64,000 nt of DNA from Bacteroidales bacterium (lineage in GTDB: Bacteria > Bacteroidota > Bacteroidia > Bacteroidales > P3). The notes under the pieces are model-generated. The model had not been told where the DNA came from. It was given only the letters and a program-made list of their open reading frames with translations, and made no database searches. Below are positions 49,634-58,673 of this stretch, one piece after another. The stretch spans positions 20,288 through 84,287 of the forward strand of contig JAFSPS010000014.1 of the NCBI GenBank assembly GCA_017451385.1, given 5' to 3'. Numbering within the stretch: position 1 is the first letter of the stretch; every line of letters begins with the position of its first letter. Position numbers and translations under genes: made by a program.

Positions 49634-51202
49634 TTATCCCATCTGAAAGCCACTATGAATCCATCGGTTTACACAGTGTGTGTCGTCGTCGAACTCTATG
49701 GCGAGCTGGCACAGCTGGCGGTATTGCGCGCTGTAGGCATCGACATAGCGACGAGCCTGCATCTGCTCCATTGCCGCCAACACGCCTCCGTTGCTCTTGA
49801 GTTTCAACTCGATGACATACAGCCAACGACGCGTCGTGACGACCATGTCTATTCGCCCTGCCGCCACACGCACCTCTTGCTGCACACTGAAATTAACAGA
49901 ATAGAACATCATACTCAACAGGAACTGGAAATGGCTCTCAAGCACCTTGTGCCGCTGATTGTCGTAGGGTGCTGCTGCTACGAGTTGCGAGATATACTGC
50001 ATAGCGGAATCAACATCTCCAGAATCCATTGCCGCCGCCATCCTTCCCAATGCGCTGACGCGCAGCGAGCTACTGAGCTCCGGCATCACATTAGGCAGGA
50101 CGATGTCGCTCATGGTCTGCCGCACCTCGGCATTAGAGAAGCCAAGAATGTAGTTCCACTCATCGTAATCCTTGATAGTGAGGTACCCCATCTGGTAGAG
50201 AGACACGGCTGGCTTGGACAGCAGGTAGTCGGAGGTCTCCAACTCCGTACGACTTACCACGACATGGTCCATCTTTTCTATTTCTATATTGTTCTCACTC
50301 AGTATTGTTGGCAGCAACAAGGTTGCTCCATCTGATGCCCTGTAATTACGTATCTTCTTATCATCCAATGCCGTGAAAAGACTTGTCGGATTATATACGT
50401 CTATGAGGTCATCGGTGAAATGGTAGCCATCATAGTACTCACGCAGCCGCTGTCGCAACTGTTCATACGTCATCCCCATTGCTTTTGCCATCACATCCAT
50501 TTCGGTACCAAGACAGCTTTCTATCTCCTCATTTGTAATACCGCACAACGAAGCATATCGTGACTCGAAACTCAAATTCCGTAGCGTGTTGAGCGCACTG
50601 AAAAGGCTCAGCTGCGTGAACTTGGAAATGCCTGTGATAAAGACACAGTGGATATAGCTGCCTTCTGACTTCAGAATCGACAAGAAGTCTCGGTAGTGAG
50701 CCCGCGTAGCGTCGTGGTCGGCTGTAGTCAGTGTATTGCGTACCGGACTGTCATATTCATCTATTATTATTGCTACCTCTTGTTCCGTCTTCTGATAAGA
50801 GCGACGGATGATTCCCGCAAAACGGTCGCTCGCCCTACCTTCTGCCTCCACTATCCCATACACCTCCTCATACTCCGACAGTTTTCGATTTAGGTATGAC
50901 AAGAACCCATCCGCCGAGCTGATACTGCTCATATCGAAATGAAACACAGGACGCGACACCCAGTCCGTCTCCATCTCCATTATCTTCAGCCCCTCGAAGA
51001 GGTCCCTACGCCCATCGAAATAACTATGCAACGTCGATGCCAAGAGCGACTTACCAAAACGGCGCGGACGATTAAGGTAATTATACTTGTTGCCGTTAGC
51101 TATGTGCCAAACCATGTCGGTCTTATCGACATACAAGCACCCTTTTCTCCGTAATTCTTCAAATGTCTGTATCCCTAATGGGAGTTTCCTCGACGGTGTC
51201 AT
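49634..51202 (-). CDS. AAA-ATPase-like protein with PD-(D/E)XK nuclease domain (DUF1703 type)
   Basis: The ATG at 51202 (MTPSRKLPLGIQTFEELRRK) gives 522 residues. N-terminal AAA-like ATPase: the signature YVDKTDMVWHIANGNKYNYL, Walker A in RPRRFGKSLLAS and Walker B in AIIIDEYDSPV. The C-terminus has a PD-(D/E)XK nuclease-like core, AAGRIDMVVTTRRWLYVIEL with the lysine next (ELK). This family (AAA-ATPase_like plus PDDEXK_9) is abundant in Bacteroidales, often in many copies per genome, and its biological role is unresolved; a link to mobile DNA or defence has been suspected. It stands alone here. Confidence 0.9.
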   Translation of the reverse strand: MTPSRKLPLGIQTFEELRRKGCLYVDKTDMVWHIANGNKYNYLNRPRRFGKSLLASTLHSYFDGRRDLFEGLKIMEMETDWVSRPVFHFDMSSISSADGFLSYLNRKLSEYEEVYGIVEAEGRASDRFAGIIRRSYQKTEQEVAIIIDEYDSPVRNTLTTADHDATRAHYRDFLSILKSEGSYIHCVFITGISKFTQLSLFSALNTLRNLSFESRYASLCGITNEEIESCLGTEMDVMAKAMGMTYEQLRQRLREYYDGYHFTDDLIDVYNPTSLFTALDDKKIRNYRASDGATLLLPTILSENNIEIEKMDHVVVSRTELETSDYLLSKPAVSLYQMGYLTIKDYDEWNYILGFSNAEVRQTMSDIVLPNVMPELSSSLRVSALGRMAAAMDSGDVDSAMQYISQLVAAAPYDNQRHKVLESHFQFLLSMMFYSVNFSVQQEVRVAAGRIDMVVTTRRWLYVIELKLKSNGGVLAAMEQMQARRYVDAYSAQYRQLCQLAIEFDDDTHCVNRWIHSGFQMG

Positions 51203-51302
51203 ATCGGCCGTGTTTTGACGCAGAGTAACAAATACATTCAAATTGCAAAATTACGATAATTTTGCAAAACATTGAATGATTACGGAAATTAGGGAAAATA
51301 CT

Positions 51303-52229
51303 TTAGGATATTTCACCTATATTAAGAAGACCACGACTTACATTCCATCGGAATTGCACTATTTTATTGCCCTTTTGGGGCTGCAAGCGCAACAAGAAAG
51401 CAACCCATAGCACTATCGAAGCACACCATTTAACACCTTCTGAAAGAAGCCTCTTAACATAGGCACTTTTTGATACACTAAGGGTACGAATGCGCTCACT
51501 CTTGCCTATACTTAATGTAAGACGATTGAAATGGCTATCCGTCAGCTTCCCTTCAGGTATAATATGGTATAGGACCGCCGTGGGGAGATAGTAGTACTTT
51601 ATCCCACAAGCATCCATTCTGCTGAAAAGGTCCTTTTCTTCGGCTCCTATAAGACTATTCCCTTTGCGTCCAAGGTCAGGATTAAACAACCCTATGGTAT
51701 CAAACACCTCTTTTCTGTAGGCGGCATTTCCTCCACCAGGGTACTTGCCACGAGGAAAACGCCGTTCCTCTTTGCCGTAGTATATACATCCCGTGATGAG
51801 GGCTCGTGTATAATAAGACATCCATGAGGGTTCTTCCGTCTCGTATCTCGGTATTATTGGTCCTCCGGCTGCCATAACATCTTGTCGTTTGACAAAGAAA
51901 GTATTATAAGTGTCCAAATACTTATCGTTTACCGTCGCATCATCGTCCACAAAAACCACAACATCCCCACGAGCATTGGTCACACCTGCATTTCTTGCAT
52001 AAGACAGACCTTGACGAGACTCATCAATACACCGAAAAACAACATCTGGATAATCGTGATGAAACCTCTGACATTCGACAGCGGTATTGTCGCTACTATT
52101 ATTGTTGACAACGAGAATCTCATAGTCCTCTTTGTCAAAGTTATTCTGCGCAATACTTTGTAAAACATTGTATATGTAACGCTCCCTGTTGTAGGTGCAT
52201 ATTATGACAGTTAGTTTTAGCTTTTGCAT
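51303..52229 (-). CDS. Glycosyltransferase family 2
   Basis: The ATG at 52229 (MQKLKLTVIICTYNRERYIY) gives 308 residues. A GT-A fold transferase: TVIICTYN start, VVNNNSSDNTA, and the metal-binding VVFVDDDATVN (DxD-like). PGGGNAAYRKEVFDTIGLFN and the GAEEKDLFSRM acid region are typical of polysaccharide GT2 enzymes. A hydrophobic stretch near the C-terminus (IVLWVAFLLRL) may anchor it to the inner membrane. It probably adds a sugar to a surface glycan repeat unit. It is the last gene of a minus-strand group with SGNH and MBOAT genes. Confidence 0.9.
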   Translation of the reverse strand: MQKLKLTVIICTYNRERYIYNVLQSIAQNNFDKEDYEILVVNNNSSDNTAVECQRFHHDYPDVVFRCIDESRQGLSYARNAGVTNARGDVVVFVDDDATVNDKYLDTYNTFFVKRQDVMAAGGPIIPRYETEEPSWMSYYTRALITGCIYYGKEERRFPRGKYPGGGNAAYRKEVFDTIGLFNPDLGRKGNSLIGAEEKDLFSRMDACGIKYYYLPTAVLYHIIPEGKLTDSHFNRLTLSIGKSERIRTLSVSKSAYVKRLLSEGVKWCASIVLWVAFLLRLQPQKGNKIVQFRWNVSRGLLNIGEIS

Positions 52230-52487
52230 TGTTAGGTGATTGTATTGTTCAATTCCTTTTGTCCATTTTTCTTGCCTCGACATACATGCAAGATTGTATG
52301 CTTTCGGCTTATCAAAAACGTCCTTTTATTGCAACTATTCTTCTTTCTGTATTGTCTTTTTTTTTTGCAAAGATACTTTATTTTTTAATTCGCCATCAAT
52401 TCAATGTTGTATTTACTCCCATCCGATGATAAAGCAATTCTTCCAACGAGTTTTCTTATTATGGTTTAGCAAGCCCTAATGTCATGA

Positions 52488-53405
52488 CTAATTATTCGCA
52501 CTGTGGGCAAGTATCTGTTTAAGGTCATGAGCAAATTGTTCTGAGAACACTCTTGCACTGCTATCCCATAGATGGTGGTCGTCCTTGAAACACTGCGGAC
52601 AGTCGTGGAATAATCCCTCGGAATGATAGTCAAGTAGCTGTAGGTTATTTTGTTTTGCAAAGCTATATACGGCAGAATAGTATGAAGAGTCTATGATGCT
52701 GTAGCAAGGCGAAATAGCGAGGATAAGCCGAATACCGTGTTCGTGGCATCGATTGACAAAACGCTGATAGTAGTCATATTTCAAGCTGTCCAGTGGCAGC
52801 ATGGTGTCGGTTTTATGGATTAGTTCTTGAGGGTGGTCCTGAGGTCTTGCGAGGGGTATATAGCCGTTGTCGTTGTTGGCATAGCTGTCCACCACCAGTC
52901 CAAGAATATTGGACGGGGCTTTGGCGTTGTACCTGTATAGATGCGATACTTTGTATGCCCAATATTTGCCAGCCTCGCGCATCACGCTGTCGCTACTGCT
53001 GTTGATGCCAAAATAGGGGGCAAAAAATCCTATTGTGCTGAAGTCGGAGGAGCCGAGTAGGTCTTCGTTGCGTGTGTCAAGGATTATGACCTTTGGGGTG
53101 TGGTGCGATAGTAGGTGGTTGAGCATTATGTAGTGTGAAAAGATGTCTTTTGTGGCATCTATGCCGCAGTTGTAAACAGTTTGCCCTACACTATCGCTGA
53201 TGATGGATGGCACATAGTGCATATTGCAGCGCGAGGTGCCCATAAGAATTATGTCCTCATCGGCATCTACGGCTATGTGTTTCATTTTGGGGCCAAAGAT
53301 GTCGTGAGTATTACGCGACACATAGTGCATTGCTACGCCGCCCAGTCTGTCTATGCACCAGAGGGATGCTATGATGAAAAAGATACTTATCAGAAGTCGC
53401 TTCAT
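52488..53405 (-). CDS. SGNH/DltD-like membrane-anchored esterase partner of MBOAT
   Basis: The ATG at 53405 (MKRLLISIFFIIASLWCIDR) gives 305 residues with an N-terminal signal anchor. DIILMGTSRCNMHYVPSIIS carries the Ser block expected near the N-terminus of SGNH-fold proteins (here GTSR), and the tail DDHHLWDSSARVFSEQFAHDL holds the Asp and His pair. Proteins of this kind sit next to MBOAT acyltransferases and hand acyl groups on outside the inner membrane, as DltD and AlgX/AlgJ do. It starts 10 bases after the MBOAT stop, indicating a functional pair. Confidence 0.75.
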   Translation of the reverse strand: MKRLLISIFFIIASLWCIDRLGGVAMHYVSRNTHDIFGPKMKHIAVDADEDIILMGTSRCNMHYVPSIISDSVGQTVYNCGIDATKDIFSHYIMLNHLLSHHTPKVIILDTRNEDLLGSSDFSTIGFFAPYFGINSSSDSVMREAGKYWAYKVSHLYRYNAKAPSNILGLVVDSYANNDNGYIPLARPQDHPQELIHKTDTMLPLDSLKYDYYQRFVNRCHEHGIRLILAISPCYSIIDSSYYSAVYSFAKQNNLQLLDYHSEGLFHDCPQCFKDDHHLWDSSARVFSEQFAHDLKQILAHSANN

Positions 53406-53415
53406 GTGAGTGCTC

Positions 53416-54822
53416 TTAAAACTGAAAATATATAAACTGGTCGCTGCCAAGCACACCGAAGAGCAGTATGAACGCAATAAGCAAAGCCATCTGTAGGTGG
53501 CGTGCGAACCATGATGAAGGATGCAGAAGCATGCCGCCTTTGCCGTGCTCTTGTAGTAGTTCGACTACAAAAAGTATCGAGAGTGCTATAATGTCTGCCA
53601 TCAGGTTGGCAGGGTCGAGTCGGGGCCGTCCTATTTGAGTGAATATGCCGCAGATAATTGTTACAGCATCGTCAATACTGTTGGCGCGGAACAATATCCA
53701 AGCAAAGCATACTATAATGAAGGTAATGCCCCAGTGGATGAGTTTGCTTATGCCTGAGAACTGCTTTTTGCTTATCCCTATTGCTTTTTCTACACATAGT
53801 ACGATACCGTGCAGTGCACCCCATGCTACGAATGTCCAGTTGGCTCCATGCCATAACCCGCTGATGAGGAAAGTGACGAAAAGGTTGAAATAATGACGTA
53901 GGGCTCCTACGCGGTTGCCACCGAGCGGGATGTAGAGATAGTCCATGAACCACGTGCTAAGCGAGATATGCCATCGTTTCCAAAATTCGCCCACTGTTGT
54001 TGAGAAATAGGGCCGGTGGAAGTTCTCCATCAGGCGGAATCCCATCACTTTGGCAGCTCCGATAGCAATGAGTGAATAGCCAGCGAAGTCGCCATAAATC
54101 TGAAATGTGAATAGTATAGCGGTGATGATGTACGAGGTGCCGGTGTATTTATCGACATTGTTGAAAACCATATCCACGTCGATGCCGCAACGGTCAGCGA
54201 TACACAATTTTAGAAAATAGCCCCATAGCATCATGCGAAGCCCTGCCATGATGCGGTCATAGTCGAGGGTATGCTGTTCTTCATGGAATTGGGGCAATAA
54301 GTTCTTCGCACGCTCTATGGGTCCTGCAACCAGTTGTGGGAAGAACGAGACAAACAAGGCGTAGGTGAAGAAATCGCTCTCGGCTCGTATGGTGCCGCGA
54401 TAGACATCTATGGTGTAACCTATTGCCTGAAAGGTGTAAAAAGAGATACCTACTGGCAGTAATACGTGAAGACCTGGCACCTGCCACGCTATCCCGCAAG
54501 TGTGGAGCATGTCCGTTATGCTGTCGCCTATGAAGTTGTAATACTTGAAGAGAAAGAGGATGGAGAGATTGAGGACGAGGCTTGTCGTCAGGAAGGTCCT
54601 TTTGCGCTTCTTGTCGGTGCTTTTCTCGACGAGAATACCGCAGCCATAGGTGATTATGGTCGATGTGAGTATGAGCAAGGCATAGGCGGGCTCCCAGTTC
54701 ATATAAAAATAGTAACTGGCGGCAAGAAGGAAGAGGTTGCGATAGCGTGTTGTCGGCAGAAGAAAATAAACGATGCAGACAATGGGGAAGAATATAAGAA
54801 AAGTCAGCGAGTTGAATAGCAT
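53416..54822 (-). CDS. MBOAT-family O-acyltransferase (AlgI/DltB-like)
   Basis: 468 residues with about ten hydrophobic segments, starting MLFNSLTFLIFFPIVCIVYF as AlgI-like proteins do. The family core is clear: VAGPIERAKNLLPQF, FQIYGDFAGYSLIAIGAAKV, RPYFSTTVGEFWKRWHISLS and the catalytic His in ISGLWHGANWTF. It moves an acyl group, usually acetyl, across the inner membrane onto a polysaccharide. With the SGNH partner downstream it forms an O-acetylation module for a surface glycan. Confidence 0.93.
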   Translation of the reverse strand: MLFNSLTFLIFFPIVCIVYFLLPTTRYRNLFLLAASYYFYMNWEPAYALLILTSTIITYGCGILVEKSTDKKRKRTFLTTSLVLNLSILFLFKYYNFIGDSITDMLHTCGIAWQVPGLHVLLPVGISFYTFQAIGYTIDVYRGTIRAESDFFTYALFVSFFPQLVAGPIERAKNLLPQFHEEQHTLDYDRIMAGLRMMLWGYFLKLCIADRCGIDVDMVFNNVDKYTGTSYIITAILFTFQIYGDFAGYSLIAIGAAKVMGFRLMENFHRPYFSTTVGEFWKRWHISLSTWFMDYLYIPLGGNRVGALRHYFNLFVTFLISGLWHGANWTFVAWGALHGIVLCVEKAIGISKKQFSGISKLIHWGITFIIVCFAWILFRANSIDDAVTIICGIFTQIGRPRLDPANLMADIIALSILFVVELLQEHGKGGMLLHPSSWFARHLQMALLIAFILLFGVLGSDQFIYFQF

Positions 54823-54900
54823 GATGTCGTTGGCGTGTTTGTTTGCATGAATATGCTATGCTATAATGTTTTATGTTAATCGGTGAAGAGACGCATATTG

Positions 54901-54908
54901 CAAAGGTA
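54901..54908 (-). promoter_or_regulatory. -7 promoter box of the MBOAT operon
   Basis: The minus strand reads TACCTTTG (54908-54901), about 80 bases before the MBOAT ATG. No good -33 TTTG is visible. Confidence 0.5.
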
Positions 54909-54934
54909 TGTTTTTTTTTGAAAAGGATAGTTAT

Positions 54935-55340
54935 CTACTCCCAAAATGTGACTAAAAAGCACCAATGTTGACGCTTTTAGTCGAACCAACTATTTAAACA
55001 GGTCATCCAGCTACTAAGTTTGACCCATAAGTCCTCAAAATCAAAATCATAACTCAGCCATTATCGAAAAAAAGTCGAAGACATACAATCAAAGAACTCT
55101 ATTCTAAGACACCTGCGTTAGTAGTCATTTCTTAGGGTTACCTTTGCTATCGTCAAACAAAAAAGACGTTACGATGGGCATAAGCACATCTTTTTCCATA
55201 CTGCCGTTGTTTGTCCCGCTGATAAAACCAATTCCACGCTCTTGCTTTTTTTGTCATCATCGGTGTGGCATCTTGGTGCAGTGGCATTATTAGTATGCGG
55301 CGAAGAGACATATATCTGTTATTAGGTGTATATCAAAAAA
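54935..55340. other. Gene-free stretch between divergent glycan operons
   Basis: No open frame of note, and many stops in all frames. On the minus strand a 28-codon open piece near 54990-55070 (LSYDFDFEDLWVKLSSW) ends in TAG-free context and looks like a protein tail, perhaps a decayed transposase or other gene, but I cannot identify it. The sequence is AT-rich. It may be the scar of a lost insertion. Confidence 0.3.
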
Positions 55341-55346
55341 AAAGTG

Positions 55347-55354
55347 TACTTTTG
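55347..55354 (+). promoter_or_regulatory. -7 promoter box of the cytidylyltransferase operon
   Basis: TACTTTTG fits TAnnTTTG and would give a leader of about 175 bases before the ATG at 55538. That leader contains the conserved double-hairpin element. Confidence 0.5.
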
Positions 55355-55390
55355 CATCAATATTATTACTACTAAACATATACGGACTTC

Positions 55391-55425
55391 TATAAACACC
55401 CTTTTGCGGGTTGCATATAATCCCA
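55391..55425 (+). promoter_or_regulatory. Conserved GC-rich double-hairpin element, copy 2
   Basis: TATAAACACCCTTTTGCGGG then TTGCATATAATCCC lies in the untranslated leader of the cytidylyltransferase operon. It matches the element at 14332-14382 over about 30 bases, with paired changes possible (CACCC with GGGTT; GGGTT with AATCCC). The two hairpins share the central GGG and exclude each other, as in attenuators and riboswitches. Confidence 0.45.
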
Positions 55426-55537
55426 ACATTTAGAAACAACCATATATCCATCCATAAAAAAACTTCAAAAATAAGGGTCGTATAAAAGATGTCACTTTTT
55501 TAGGCAAGTGGACAACGATAATAAACACTTAAATATC

Positions 55538-55954
55538 ATGACAATAGGATATACAACAGGGGTCTTCGACCTCTTTCATATAGGACACCTCAACCTGCTG
55601 AAAAACGCCAAGGGCATGTGCGATAGACTGGTGGTGGGCGTTACCGTTGACGAACTGGTGGCATACAAACACAAGCAGGCTTTTATCCCCTTCGAAGATA
55701 GGATTGAGATAGTTCGCAGCATAAAATATGTCGATGCCGCCATACCTCAATATGACATGGACAAACTCGCCACATGCAAGAAACTGGGAGCATCCATTAT
55801 GTTCGTCGGCGACGACTGGTACGGCACCGAAAAATGGGAAGACTACGAACGTATGTTCGCCAAAGAAGGCATTAGCATCGTCTATTTCCCCTATACCAAA
55901 GGCATCTCCTCCACTAAAATCAACGATGCCTTGCTAAAGATACGTAACCAATAG
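55538..55954 (+). CDS. Glycerol-3-phosphate cytidylyltransferase-like protein (TagD type)
   Basis: The ATG at 55538 gives 138 residues, the length of TagD; a GTG 30 bases upstream is less likely. The nucleotidyltransferase signature GVFDLFHIGHLNLL (HxGH) and the C-terminal GISSTKI (RTxGISTT-like) are present, with ERIEIVR-like FEDRIEIVRSI between. The enzyme would make CDP-glycerol or a similar CDP-alditol from CTP. It is the first gene of an operon with an asparagine-synthase-like protein (46 bases) and a CDP-glycerol-type transferase, which supports the substrate guess. Confidence 0.88.
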   Translation: MTIGYTTGVFDLFHIGHLNLLKNAKGMCDRLVVGVTVDELVAYKHKQAFIPFEDRIEIVRSIKYVDAAIPQYDMDKLATCKKLGASIMFVGDDWYGTEKWEDYERMFAKEGISIVYFPYTKGISSTKINDALLKIRNQ

Positions 55955-56000
55955 TTATACAACCTATTATTCTATTCCCCAAAAGTCATAATCAACGCTT

Positions 56001-57050
56001 ATGATTGACAAGAATTACTGCATGAGTTCATTCCTCGCTTTTCGCTATATTGCCGATGACAATAAGGATTTTGCCGAGGGGATGCACCACATGCTTTGCA
56101 AACGCGTGCCAGAGACCTATAAGAAACTCATATCCGATGCCGACGATGCCGAACTCGTAATACAGAACACCATTCGCATGGTGCGTGGCGAACGACTTGG
56201 CATCATGCTCTCCGGCGGGATGGACAGCGCCATTCTTGCTTCTTTTCTACCCAAAGGGACGGATGCCTATACTTTCCGTTTTCTCGGTGGCAACTTTCAG
56301 AGCGACGAGCTGCGTCGCGCCGAGCAGTTTGCTCAACTCTACGGCTTGCACCTGCACTATGTGGACATTGATTGGACAACCGTCGAACGCAATGTGGACA
56401 TCGTGATGAACAACCGTCAAGCTCCCGTACACTCCATAGAACCTCAAATATACGAGGCAGCCATGCAAGCCAAGGCTGACGGCGTGACAATGATGGTTAT
56501 AGGCGATGAATCCGACTATGTCTTCGGCGGCATGAACGGACTCTACTCGCAAGATTGGGACTATCAGTCTTTCATTGACCGCTACATATATGTCAACCCA
56601 CAAGAGGTGTTGTGCGACCCTGCCGACATATCGTTAGTTTTTGAACCATACAGATTAGGCCCCAACAGCCTCAACTGGATACAGCTGATGGACGAAATAA
56701 TGGTTGACGAATCGCGTCAGTCGTACCTCAACGCCTTCACGGCAGCAGGATTGTCATATATAGACCCCTATTCCATTATGAAAATGGCGCATCCGCTTGA
56801 CATCAAACGGCTCCGCAACGGCGACTCGAAATACATCATCCGCGACCTCTTCCGTCGTCGCTATCCTGAGTTCAACGTACCTGAGAAACTGCCCATGCCA
56901 CGCCCTGTGGACAAATACTTCGAGACATGGGAGGGTCCGCATCGTGACGAGTTCCGCAAAGACATTGACCTTAGCCGCTACAAAGGCAACCAACTATGGC
57001 TCATCTGGTGTCTGGAACGCTTCTTGAACAACATGGAAAAACAACAATAA
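56001..57050 (+). CDS. Asparagine-synthase-like amidotransferase (synthetase domain only)
   Basis: 349 residues. The PP-loop GIMLSGGMDSAILASFLP near residues 67-84 and VIGDESDYVFGGMNGLY (like AsnB's GxGxDExFGGY) identify the ATP-pyrophosphatase domain of asparagine synthase. The N-terminal glutaminase domain with Cys2 is missing, so ammonia must come from a partner or free pool, or the enzyme forms another amide. Genes of this type occur in polysaccharide clusters, where they amidate sugar acids. It sits between a TagD-like and a TagF-like gene, so it may modify the same phospho-alditol unit (inference). Confidence 0.82.
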   Translation: MIDKNYCMSSFLAFRYIADDNKDFAEGMHHMLCKRVPETYKKLISDADDAELVIQNTIRMVRGERLGIMLSGGMDSAILASFLPKGTDAYTFRFLGGNFQSDELRRAEQFAQLYGLHLHYVDIDWTTVERNVDIVMNNRQAPVHSIEPQIYEAAMQAKADGVTMMVIGDESDYVFGGMNGLYSQDWDYQSFIDRYIYVNPQEVLCDPADISLVFEPYRLGPNSLNWIQLMDEIMVDESRQSYLNAFTAAGLSYIDPYSIMKMAHPLDIKRLRNGDSKYIIRDLFRRRYPEFNVPEKLPMPRPVDKYFETWEGPHRDEFRKDIDLSRYKGNQLWLIWCLERFLNNMEKQQ

Positions 57051-57066
57051 CCATACCTCTACGACA

Positions 57067-58395
57067 ATGAGACTACCGCGTCTTACCACTGCACATCAAT
57101 GGGTCGTCCTGCTTGACTCCCTCTACAAGTCCATCATTTACAAAGACTTCTTCATCTCGCTCTCCCCTGCCCTGCTAAGACGCTACATCAAGAAGAGCCG
57201 CACACTACAGGCACGGCAAGAAGAATACCTGAAAAAAAAAGAAATCATCAACGTGGTGTTCTTCCTGCAAAGCTCCACTACATGGCCTTACGACGCCCTC
57301 TACCGACAATTGGAAGCCGACAAGCGCTATAATCCGATAGTAGTCGTCATCCCTTACGCCACCGAGATAGGACGCGACAGCAAAGAACGACAACATGTTA
57401 TGGACACCGCCTATCGCTTTGCACAACAGCAGGGATACAACTGCATCTGCTCTCGCAAAGACAACGGCAGATGGCTCGACGTGAGACGCGAAATCAATCC
57501 TGATATCGTGTTCTTCACCTTCCCCTACAAAAATAGCAGTCCCGCATATTTCATATACAACTACATTGACAAACTGACGCTATACGTACAGTATGCCACA
57601 CCTATCATCTCTCACAACGAGAATCTCTACAACACGCAGTTTCACAACCTGCTGTGGCGACGACTGGAATACTCTGACCTGCACAAAGAATATGCCGAGA
57701 AATACTCTATCTGTCATGGCGACAACACTGCCGTGATAGGCATGCTGCTGTGCGAACCTATCATCAACCCCAGCGTCAAGGCTAAGGATGTATGGAAGCC
57801 GCAAGAGACTGCCAAAAAACGCATCATCTGGGCACCGCATCACTCTATTACGCCCGACATATTCAGCTTCTCCAGTTTTCTCGACGTATGCGACGCCATG
57901 AAGAGCTTTGCCGAACGCTACAGTGACAAAATACAAATAGCCTTCAAGCCTCATCCCCTACTTAAAATCAAACTGATACAAATCTGGGGCTCCGAGCGCA
58001 CCGAAGAATATTACCATTGGTGGCAGACCACCGGCAACACGCAACTGGAGGAAGGCGACTTCATCGACCTCTTCCGCACCTCCGATGCCATGGTGCACGA
58101 CAGCGGCGGCTTCCGCGCCCAATATCTCAGCACCGGCAAGCCGGTGCAGTACATCCTCCGCGACGAGAGCGTCTATGAGGACTCCAACGAGTTCGGCCGC
58201 CTCTGCATAGATATGCACTACCACGCCCACAACGCCGACGACATAGAGAAATTCATCGTCGAGGTGGTGCTGAACGGCAACGACACGATGAAGGAACAGC
58301 GCGACGCCTTCGTGTCAAAATACTTTATACCCGCCGACGGCGTGATGCCCACCGACAAAATAAAGAAAATATTGGACGAAGCGGTGGGGAAATAA
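57067..58395 (+). CDS. CDP-glycerol glycerophosphotransferase-like protein (TagB/TagF type)
   Basis: 442 residues. The C-terminal half has the family's signatures: RIIWAPHHSITPD, IQIAFKPHPLLKIKL, DLFRTSDAMVHDSGGFRAQY and GKPVQYILRDE. These place it in the CDP-glycerol:glycerophosphotransferase superfamily with a GT-B fold. A short N-terminal amphipathic region may bind the membrane. With the TagD-like enzyme 1.1 kb upstream it could attach phosphoglycerol (or phospho-ribitol) to a surface polysaccharide. It starts 16 bases after the amidotransferase stop and ends before a hairpin. Confidence 0.85.
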   Translation: MRLPRLTTAHQWVVLLDSLYKSIIYKDFFISLSPALLRRYIKKSRTLQARQEEYLKKKEIINVVFFLQSSTTWPYDALYRQLEADKRYNPIVVVIPYATEIGRDSKERQHVMDTAYRFAQQQGYNCICSRKDNGRWLDVRREINPDIVFFTFPYKNSSPAYFIYNYIDKLTLYVQYATPIISHNENLYNTQFHNLLWRRLEYSDLHKEYAEKYSICHGDNTAVIGMLLCEPIINPSVKAKDVWKPQETAKKRIIWAPHHSITPDIFSFSSFLDVCDAMKSFAERYSDKIQIAFKPHPLLKIKLIQIWGSERTEEYYHWWQTTGNTQLEEGDFIDLFRTSDAMVHDSGGFRAQYLSTGKPVQYILRDESVYEDSNEFGRLCIDMHYHAHNADDIEKFIVEVVLNGNDTMKEQRDAFVSKYFIPADGVMPTDKIKKILDEAVGK

Positions 58396-58431
58396 TTGTG
58401 TTTATAAATACTAAACTCTTTACCTGAGCCG

Positions 58432-58470
58432 CATGTGTGTCGTAATTGGGCACACATGTTGTCTATTTTT
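58432..58470 (+). terminator. Probable terminator of the cytidylyltransferase operon
   Basis: CATGTGTG (58432-58439) and CACACATG (58451-58458) form an eight-pair stem with an 11-base loop, followed by TTGTCTATTTTT. The T-run is interrupted, so termination may be partial. Confidence 0.5.
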
Positions 58471-58635
58471 GCAAAATTAAAAAAAAAATACATCCAGAAA
58501 CTATCTCAGCGAGTACTGCTGGTAATTCAACAGAAGATACTTCGGCGATAAACTCTTCGAGAGACTAAACATTTCATCCATAAATCATAAGAACGAATGT
58601 AGGTATATTATTTAGTAATCATTTGTGTTTTTACG

Positions 58636-58643
58636 TACCTTTG
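58636..58643 (+). promoter_or_regulatory. -7 promoter box of the HAD phosphatase gene
   Basis: TACCTTTG lies 30 bases before the ATG at 58674. A weak TTTA lies about 21 bases further upstream. Confidence 0.55.
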
Positions 58644-58673
58644 CATAATCAACATCTGCTAACTGACTAAACT

